Part shown: piece by piece, positions 57,994 through 64,000 of the stretch
How the letters are laid out: the number at the start of each line of letters is the position of its first letter
Position numbering within the stretch: position 1 is the first letter of the stretch
Assembly (NCBI RefSeq): GCF_904846345.1
Contig: NZ_CAJHAJ010000001.1
Location: forward strand, 124,001 to 188,000
From: Psychrobacter maritimus
Lineage (GTDB): Bacteria > Pseudomonadota > Gammaproteobacteria > Pseudomonadales > Moraxellaceae
Reading direction: 5' to 3'
Length of the DNA: 64,000 bases
Notes under the pieces: model-generated
Seen by the model: only the letters and a program-made list of their open reading frames with translations
Database searches by the model: none
What the model was told of the DNA's origin: nothing
Translations under genes and position numbers: made by a program

Positions 57994-59604
57994 CTAGCCT
58001 TTGTAACTGGCAAACAAATCATACTCGCTCGCGTCATCGATCGTGACGGTTAGGAACTGTCCGACTTTGACTTGCGCCGTGATATCATCAACGTAGACGT
58101 GACCATCAATCTCTGGTGCATCAGCGTAGCTACGGCAAATCGCAATGCCCTCTTCACTATCAATCTCATCGACCAATACCATTAGAGTTTTACCGACTTT
58201 CTCTTGTAGTTTTTGTGCTGAGATGTCCTGTTGTAGCGTCATCAAACGCTCATAGCGCTCTTGCTTAACGTCTTCAGGCACATGATTTGGCAAGTCATTG
58301 GCGACCGCACCTTCGACTTCTGAATACGTAAAAGCACCAACGCGATCAAGGCGCGCCTCGACCAACCAATCAAGCAGGCATTGAAAGTCTTCTTCCGTCT
58401 CACCTGGGAAGCCAACGACGAACGTTGAACGAATAACGATATCAGGGCAAATCTCACGCCACGCTTTAATACGTGCCAAGGTGTTTTCACTATGCGCTGG
58501 ACGCTTCATCGCTTTGAGGATGCGATGGCTGGCATGCTGGAATGGAATATCAAGATAAGGCAGTAGTTTCTTCTCACCCATGAGCTCAACGACTTTGTCG
58601 ACATGCGGATATGGATAAACATAATGCAGGCGCACCCAAATACCCAAGTCATTTAATGCTTGGCATAAGTCATAAAATTTTGACTTCAGCGGCATACCAT
58701 TCCAAAAGCTGGTTCTATATTTTAAGTCCAGCCCATAAGCGGAGGTATCTTGCGAAATAATAAGCAACTCTTTCACGCCAGCGTTTTTAAGCGCCAAAGC
58801 TTCATTCATCACGCTATCAATCGGACGCGAGACCAAATCGCCACGTAAGCTTGGAATAATGCAAAAGGTACAACGATGGTTACAGCCTTCCGATATTTTT
58901 AGATACGCATAATGGCTTGGGGTTAATTTGATGCCCGCCTCATTAATCAAATCTATCTTTGGATCATAGCTTGCATCCTGACTGCGATTCGGCTTGGGCA
59001 CATGCTGCGATACGGCGGTAATCACTTCATCATAAGCATGCGCGCCGGTCACGGCTAGCACGGCTGGATGCATTTCACGGATTTTTTCCGCTTCTTTACC
59101 TAAGCAACCTGTCACGATAACTTTACCGTTTTTGCTAATCGCTTCACCGATGGCGTCAAGTGACTCTTGCACTGCGGACTCAATAAAGCCGCAAGTATTG
59201 ACCACGACCAAGTCTGCGCCTTCATAATCACTGGCAACTTGATAACCATCACGGCTGAGCTCTGTGATAATGCGCTCACTATCGACCAAGGCTTTTGGGC
59301 AACCTAATGACACAAAACCAATCTTTGGCGCGGCGTTCACTGGCGCATTCATAGTCACTGCTGTCGCTTTCGCTGATGCCGCTGAAACCACATCGCTACT
59401 TTGCTCAATGCTACGATTTTGATTGTGGTTGGCTTTATGGTGGTAAGGTTGAACACTGTCCGTCGAGCTTTGCGCGGGCGTTGCTGTCGGTTTAGCAGGA
59501 TTAAAAATAGTGGCAGTGTCTTTTGGCATAGAAGCTGAAGATGTAGAAGCTGGCTGTGAAGGGGCTATAGTCGTATTAACGGACTCGGTAGAAATATTGG
59601 GCAT
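57994..59604 (-). CDS. rimO: Ribosomal protein uS12 methylthiotransferase RimO, with N-terminal extension
   Basis: Radical-SAM enzyme that methylthiolates an Asp of ribosomal protein S12. The conserved core begins at [18 protein letters not shown] (near residue 95). The second iron-sulphur cluster site is Cys in GCPK, CGFIES and GCLGKEA, and the radical-SAM cluster is [10 protein letters not shown]-terminal TRAM domain ends near [13 protein letters not shown]. The first about 90 residues are Ser/Thr/Ala/Pro-rich and not part of the usual family (about 440 residues). The ATG at 59604 has AAGG 6 nt upstream, which supports translation of the extension; the internal ATG near residue 83 has none. 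Confidence 0.94.
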   Translation of the reverse strand: MPNISTESVNTTIAPSQPASTSSASMPKDTATIFNPAKPTATPAQSSTDSVQPYHHKANHNQNRSIEQSSDVVSAASAKATAVTMNAPVNAAPKIGFVSLGCPKALVDSERIITELSRDGYQVASDYEGADLVVVNTCGFIESAVQESLDAIGEAISKNGKVIVTGCLGKEAEKIREMHPAVLAVTGAHAYDEVITAVSQHVPKPNRSQDASYDPKIDLINEAGIKLTPSHYAYLKISEGCNHRCTFCIIPSLRGDLVSRPIDSVMNEALALKNAGVKELLIISQDTSAYGLDLKYRTSFWNGMPLKSKFYDLCQALNDLGIWVRLHYVYPYPHVDKVVELMGEKKLLPYLDIPFQHASHRILKAMKRPAHSENTLARIKAWREICPDIVIRSTFVVGFPGETEEDFQCLLDWLVEARLDRVGAFTYSEVEGAVANDLPNHVPEDVKQERYERLMTLQQDISAQKLQEKVGKTLMVLVDEIDSEEGIAICRSYADAPEIDGHVYVDDITAQVKVGQFLTVTIDDASEYDLFASYKG

Positions 59605-59738
59605 GGCTGACCTTGCTAGAGAAAAATGGCTGTGCGCATTGTACGTTTTTTTTGCAAAAACCGCCAGTTTTGCCGCTCTATAGTGTTGATTTATGGTTAA
59701 ATATTATATCGAGCATCTCTTTACTCTAGGCAGCACTC

Positions 59739-61112
59739 ATGACAGCTGATTTGATCACCGCAAAACCAACGCCAGATTTGGCATTTATATCGCAGCATTT
59801 ATTTACAGCTATCTTATGGATCAACGATGAATTGTCTATCACTTGGCTAAATGCCCAAGCTGAGCAGTTACTAGCCATCAGTAGTGGACGCCTGCTTAAT
59901 CAATCAATACTAATGCTGCTTGCACCCGATGAGTTAACGTTAAAAGACCGTCTTATTAATAACAATCGAGAAGACAAAACTTACTCTTTGACGGAGCGCT
60001 TTTTTCAAGCGCAGCACTATCAAAAGCCGTTTATCGATCATGACCACCTCATACACACCCAGCTCAATGGCGGACTGACACTATCCGTAGATTATAGCGT
60101 GACGCCCGTCATTTATGAGCAGCAGCCTTATTTTATTATTGAGATGTGGGGAAAGGATCGGCAAAGTCGTATTTCAGAAGAACAGCGCCAGCAGCAGCAA
60201 TATAGCGTTGCCCGTCATATGCTGCGTTCGGTCGCCCATGAAATCAAAAATCCATTGGCGGGCATTCGCGGTGCGGCGCAATTATTGCAGCGTCAATTTA
60301 TCAAATTTAGCGATAGGTCTGCTTTTGAAAGGGAGGCTACCGCTGTTATCAGCAATGAAAACACCGATTTAAATCATAACAATACCCTGCAAAACAATGC
60401 GGCAAAGCTCCGCCATTATACCGATATCATTATCTCAGAGACCGATCGTTTGACCCAGTTGATTGGGCAGTTCCTTGGCTCTAATCAGCTACCAAGCTGG
60501 CAAATGCTAAATATTCATGAGCCGCTAGAGCATGTTTTGGCCTTAATAGTTAACCAATATCCAGAAATGACGCTACAGCGTGATTATGATTTGTCATTAC
60601 CTGAGTTATGCGCGGATAAAGATCAATTAATCCAAGTGTTCTTAAACCTTATTAATAATGCTTGCGAATCGATGACTGAGTTTAAGCAAACGCTGCAGAA
60701 AAATGTGCCAGCCGCATCCAATAACTTGTCGTCAGATATTGTGCAGAGTCATCTTGACGGTGATAGCAGCTATCAACCAAAACTGCATATTCAAACGCGG
60801 GTTGCCTTTCAACACACCATCGGTAGCCAACAGCATAAACAAGTCTTACAAATCACCATTACCGATAACGGCTCAGGGATAGATGATGCGCTGATTGGTC
60901 AGATATTTTTCCCGATGGTGACCAGTCGCGCCGCCGGTACTGGGCTTGGCTTATCCATCGTGCAAGATATCATCAGCCGCCATCATGGTATGATTGATGT
61001 CAGCTCTAACCAATTACAGAACCCTAGCGGCGGTTTTAAAAAAAATGACAATAACAGCCAGACCCGTTTTACCATTTATTTGCCTTTCCAGCAGCCAATC
61101 ACTGAAAGTTAA
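59739..61112 (+). CDS. ntrB: Nitrogen regulation sensor histidine kinase NtrB
   Basis: Senses nitrogen status through PII and phosphorylates NtrC. The 457-residue cytosolic protein has a PAS-type N-terminal part (about 15-140, LNAQAEQLLAISSGRLLNQS), the phosphorylated His167 in SVAHEIKNPLAGIRGAAQLL, and ATPase boxes NLINNACESM, ITDNGSGID and AGTGLGLSIVQDI. About 25 extra residues lie between the H-box and the DRLTQLIGQFLG helix. AGG lies 8 nt before the ATG. ntrC follows 42 bp later on the same strand, so they form one operon. glnA is not next to it, unlike in enterics. Confidence 0.94.
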   Translation: MTADLITAKPTPDLAFISQHLFTAILWINDELSITWLNAQAEQLLAISSGRLLNQSILMLLAPDELTLKDRLINNNREDKTYSLTERFFQAQHYQKPFIDHDHLIHTQLNGGLTLSVDYSVTPVIYEQQPYFIIEMWGKDRQSRISEEQRQQQQYSVARHMLRSVAHEIKNPLAGIRGAAQLLQRQFIKFSDRSAFEREATAVISNENTDLNHNNTLQNNAAKLRHYTDIIISETDRLTQLIGQFLGSNQLPSWQMLNIHEPLEHVLALIVNQYPEMTLQRDYDLSLPELCADKDQLIQVFLNLINNACESMTEFKQTLQKNVPAASNNLSSDIVQSHLDGDSSYQPKLHIQTRVAFQHTIGSQQHKQVLQITITDNGSGIDDALIGQIFFPMVTSRAAGTGLGLSIVQDIISRHHGMIDVSSNQLQNPSGGFKKNDNNSQTRFTIYLPFQQPITES

Positions 61113-61154
61113 TACTGCCATTTCCATCTTTTCACCGCTTATTAGGCGAAACAC

Positions 61155-62957
61155 ATGACTCAGTATAATGACACTCAACATCTTACGAGCAATGAGCAAA
61201 TTCCAATAGTCACCGTCAACAACAATCCTGATACCACTCCTGCGACGTTATGGCTTATCGATGATGATGCAGCGCTGCGTTTGGTATTGGCAGATACTTT
61301 TGAGGATGCCGGTCTCAACGTTATCAGCTTTACCCAAGCGCAAGCTGCATGGACACGCCTTAATGATGTCTTGCAACAGCACGAAGCAGCCGACCAACTA
61401 CCAGATGTGATATTGACCGATATTCGTATGCCTATGATGGATGGTCTGTCCTTTAGTGACTGGGTGCATCAACACTTTCCTAAGCTACCGATTGTCATTA
61501 TGACGGCACATTCCGACCTTACGTCTGCGATCAGTAGCTATCAAACAGGCGCATTTGAATATCTGCCCAAGCCCTTTGATTTAGATGATGCAGTCGCCAC
61601 GATTTATAAAGCCATTAATTACCAACCGAATCTAGTCGTATCAAGTCATTCAATCGAGTCTAATACGAATGTAAGTACCGATACCAAAGAACAGCCTGCG
61701 AGCAAACCAAATGTAGCCAAATCAGCTAGAAAACCCCCTAAAGCTGCTGAAAATAAAGCTCAGGAAAAACCCAAACCTCAAACGAATAACAATCCGAGCG
61801 GCATCATAGGTCAATCACAAGCCATGCAAACGGTATTTCGCGCTATTGGGCGCTTAGCACACTCACCTATTACCGTTTTGATTACAGGAGAATCAGGTAC
61901 GGGTAAAGAGTTGGTTGCTAGCGCTCTACATGAGCACTCTCCGCGAGCGCAGCAACCTTTTATTGCCCTTAATATGGCGGCTATCCCGCATGATTTGATT
62001 GAGTCTGAATTATTCGGTCACGAAAAAGGCGCGTTTACTGGCGCAACAACGACGCGGCAAGGTCGTTTTGAGCAAGCTGATGGCGGAACGCTATTCTTAG
62101 ATGAAATTGGTGACATGCCGTATAGCACCCAAACGCGCCTGCTACGCGTACTGGCCAATGGTGAGTTTTTTCGCGTGGGCGGACAACAGCCGGTCAAAGT
62201 AGATGTACGTATCATTGCCGCCACTCATCAAAATTTAGAAAAGCTCGTCAAACAAGGCAAATTTCGTGAAGATTTATTTTATCGCCTCAATGTCATTCGC
62301 CTGCCATTACCGCCATTACGGACGCGACCTGAAGACATTCCAGCATTAGCCACCTATTTTATGCAGCGCGCCGCTAAACAGATGAATAGTGCGGAGAAAC
62401 AACTCCACCCCACGGCGCTAGAGGTGATGCAATCTTTTGAGTGGCGTGGTAATGTCCGCCAACTTGAGAATGTCTGCTTATGGTTGACGGTTATGGCAAC
62501 GGGCGATACGGTCATGGTCGAGGATTTACCGCCAGAGCTGATTGAAAAGATGCCCTCGCCTCAAGAACCTCGGTCACAGCAAAACCTGTCCGTAATAGAA
62601 ACCACTCAAAATCCGCAGCACAGTGATGGCGCGTATAGTCCCAATCAAAACAAGCAAAACAATCAAAACAAGCAAAACAATCAAAACGTTCAAAACAATC
62701 AAGTCAGCCGAACTAATGAAAACCAGAGTTGGCAGCAGGCACTTGCCATATGGGCTGAGCAGTCTTTGCAAACTGGTGAAACTGATATCTTGCAAACCGC
62801 AACGCCAGAGTTTGAACGTGTATTGCTAAAGGCTGCTCTCAACCATAGCGGTGGTAAAAAGATAGCAGCCGCTAACTTACTCGGTTGGGGACGCAATACT
62901 TTGACGCGCAAATTACAGCAATTAGAGATTACCGCATCAGATAGGCAAGATAATTGA
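61155..62957 (+). CDS. ntrC: Nitrogen regulation response regulator NtrC (sigma54 activator)
   Basis: Activates sigma54 promoters of nitrogen genes when phosphorylated by NtrB. The 600-residue protein has a receiver domain with acid pocket LIDDDAALR and phospho-Asp89 in LTDIRMPMMDG. The AAA+ domain has the Walker A ITGESGTGKEL (about 245) and the sigma54-contact loop GAFTGA (about 292). The C-terminal Fis-type helix-turn-helix includes KKIAAANLLGWGRNTLTRKL. Two low-complexity linkers are unusual: a Lys/Pro/Ala stretch (about 175-215) and a Gln/Asn/Lys repeat (about 497-516, NQNKQNNQNKQNNQN). AGG lies 8 nt before the ATG. Confidence 0.95.
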   Translation: MTQYNDTQHLTSNEQIPIVTVNNNPDTTPATLWLIDDDAALRLVLADTFEDAGLNVISFTQAQAAWTRLNDVLQQHEAADQLPDVILTDIRMPMMDGLSFSDWVHQHFPKLPIVIMTAHSDLTSAISSYQTGAFEYLPKPFDLDDAVATIYKAINYQPNLVVSSHSIESNTNVSTDTKEQPASKPNVAKSARKPPKAAENKAQEKPKPQTNNNPSGIIGQSQAMQTVFRAIGRLAHSPITVLITGESGTGKELVASALHEHSPRAQQPFIALNMAAIPHDLIESELFGHEKGAFTGATTTRQGRFEQADGGTLFLDEIGDMPYSTQTRLLRVLANGEFFRVGGQQPVKVDVRIIAATHQNLEKLVKQGKFREDLFYRLNVIRLPLPPLRTRPEDIPALATYFMQRAAKQMNSAEKQLHPTALEVMQSFEWRGNVRQLENVCLWLTVMATGDTVMVEDLPPELIEKMPSPQEPRSQQNLSVIETTQNPQHSDGAYSPNQNKQNNQNKQNNQNVQNNQVSRTNENQSWQQALAIWAEQSLQTGETDILQTATPEFERVLLKAALNHSGGKKIAAANLLGWGRNTLTRKLQQLEITASDRQDN

Positions 62958-63061
62958 AATTAAAACCAGAAATTATTATAAAAAATTCCTATAAATATCA
63001 ATATTTTATAAAATCCATCGAAAATAATGGCTAAATAATTAAAAATAATCGCAAATAGGGG

Positions 63062-63089
63062 TTGCCAAACTATTCAAACTCTATATAAT
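63062..63089 (+). promoter_or_regulatory. Promoter of the tRNA-Leu gene
   Basis: TTGCCA (63062-63067) and a perfect TATAAT (63084-63089) are separated by 16 bp. They lie about 88 bp before the tRNA, a normal 5' leader length. Confidence 0.7.
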
Positions 63090-63177
63090 AGCCAACCACT
63101 GAGACGCACTACCGAATCAGTTAACTATCTCGATGGCATTTGAATTTAACTGCCTTTGATGATAGAGTAACGAAAAT

Positions 63178-63262
63178 GGGGCTGTGGCGGAATTGGTAGA
63201 CGCACCAGATTTAGGTTCTGGCGCCGCAAGGTGTGAGAGTTCGAGTCTCTCCAGCCCCACCA
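63178..63262 (+). tRNA. tRNA-Leu (anticodon UAG)
   Basis: An 85-nt cloverleaf with encoded CCA. The acceptor stem is GGGGCTG / CAGCCCC. The anticodon stem CCAGA / TCTGG encloses TTTAGGT, giving anticodon UAG, which reads CUN leucine codons. The T-arm has GTTCGAGTC. The long variable arm and GG in the D-loop fit a class II tRNA-Leu. Confidence 0.97.
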
Positions 63263-63293
63263 TTTTCGGATAGTACATCTTAGACCAAATATT

Positions 63294-63320
63294 AAAGCCT
63301 GCTTTTTAGCAGGTTTTTTT
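63294..63320 (+). terminator. Terminator of the tRNA-Leu gene
   Basis: GCCTGC / GCAGGT stem with a six-base loop, followed by seven T. It lies 32 bp after the tRNA. Confidence 0.88.
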
Positions 63321-63344
63321 GTGTCTAGAATTTAGTATTCATGA

Positions 63345-64000
63345 TTATAATCTTTCCAAATCCACCACAATCTCTTCCATACTTTGATACCTTCTCTCTA
63401 CCCGCTTCGCCAACGCTTTATCAATGATACCTTGATAACCACTATACTCTAACGGCAATGTTGGAACTGGCTGTTGGCAATGTTGAATTGCCCACTCTCT
63501 TAACGGCGCACCACTCTGATTATCAATATTAAAAGGCCGCTCGCCCGTTAATGTTTCATACATCATTATCCCAAACGCGTAAATATCACTTTGTAGCGTT
63601 GCGCCCTGTCCTTGCCAGCGTTCAGGGGCAAGATAGGCTGGCGTACCAGCAGCACTATCTCCTGTACTATTTTTATCACTGTTTTGAGCAATATCGTCAT
63701 TAATTGCTTCTGCCAAAGCAAAGTCAGTTAATAATAAATCAGGTGTGATACTGCTATTATCCGCATGATTTGGCATGAAACCATCTAGCAAAATATTACT
63801 GGGCTTAATATCATTATGTAGCCAGCCAGCGTTATGTAGATGAGATATAAGATACGCAGACCGCCCAATAAAATGATGCTTTTGTATGTTTGTTAATCGC
63901 GAGTGATTTTGAGAATTAAGCTGAGATGCCAAGCTGCCATTTGGATAATAAGGCATGACAAGGATAGTCAGCTGCGAAGACGGTTTTAGTATTTGAATCG
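63345..64000 (-). CDS. Ser/Thr protein kinase (partial; N-terminus outside window)
   Basis: The frame is open from the stop at 63345 to the window edge. The first in-frame ATG (63956) is internal: upstream residues LTILVMPYYPNGSL form the kinase hinge, so the N-lobe lies outside. The catalytic loop is LHNDIKPSNILL (HND instead of HRD), the metal motif is LTDFALAEA (DFA instead of DFG), and the activation-segment end is GTPAYLAPERW. The SDIYAFGIMMYETLTGERPF helix is standard. It therefore retains the catalytic Asp, Lys and Asn and the DF-Asp and is likely active. The substrate is unknown. Little C-terminal extension follows the kinase domain, so no membrane or PASTA region is present on that side. 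Confidence 0.85.
   Translation of the reverse strand, partial: IQILKPSSQLTILVMPYYPNGSLASQLNSQNHSRLTNIQKHHFIGRSAYLISHLHNAGWLHNDIKPSNILLDGFMPNHADNSSITPDLLLTDFALAEAINDDIAQNSDKNSTGDSAAGTPAYLAPERWQGQGATLQSDIYAFGIMMYETLTGERPFNIDNQSGAPLREWAIQHCQQPVPTLPLEYSGYQGIIDKALAKRVERRYQSMEEIVVDLERL

Overview
The window looks like a chromosomal segment of a Psychrobacter-type bacterium (Moraxellaceae, Gammaproteobacteria). I infer this from AT-leaning coding DNA, Asn/Gln/Ser/Asp-rich low-complexity extensions on envelope proteins, the shared murU-amgK / lptD-surA and uppS-cdsA-dxr-rseP-bamA-lpxD-fabZ-lpxA layouts, and a MutT-ThiE fusion. No transposase, integrase, phage gene or CRISPR array was seen. Nearly everything is housekeeping or envelope biogenesis.

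Region by region. 1-7.8 kb (all minus strand): a partial coiled-coil membrane protein, argC, a 16-bp tandem-repeat array, hemE, then obgE-proB and a long-form glyceraldehyde-3-phosphate dehydrogenase. 8.2-11.8 kb: a lipocalin with a large in-frame upstream extension, a Nudix/thiamine-phosphate-synthase fusion, and a small Fur-box-preceded hemP gene. 11.9-20.5 kb: tamB and an unusually long tamA, the outer-membrane translocation and assembly module. 20.8-31 kb (plus strand): an LplT-like MFS transporter, coq7, a TPR protein, a large lipoprotein-type alpha/beta hydrolase, and cydA-cydB with a 38-residue DUF2474 subunit. 31-38.2 kb: murU and amgK (peptidoglycan recycling) divergent from lptD and surA. 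38.2-45.4 kb: a possible structured RNA, an endonuclease/exonuclease/phosphatase-fold membrane protein, asd, a SOUL haem-binding protein, tgt and a sodium-dependent transporter. 45.7-57.8 kb (minus strand): the conserved pyrH-frr-uppS-cdsA-dxr-rseP-bamA-lpxD-fabZ-lpxA cluster, without skp or lpxB. 58-64 kb: rimO, ntrB-ntrC, tRNA-Leu(UAG), and the C-terminal part of a Ser/Thr protein kinase.

The common theme is outer-membrane construction. lpxA/fabZ/lpxD make lipid A precursors and lptD delivers LPS. bamA, surA and tamA/tamB insert outer-membrane proteins, rseP handles envelope-stress proteolysis, and uppS, murU and amgK feed peptidoglycan. I found no clear undescribed multi-gene system. The most interesting leads are small: the lipocalin extension with an internal start, insertions in TamA, a candidate minus-strand structured RNA near 38.5-38.8 kb, a pentapeptide-like micro-ORF near 40.0 kb, and several intergenic tandem repeats. 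Several start codons were moved inward to ATG (or GTG) codons with better Shine-Dalgarno spacing; each entry says so.
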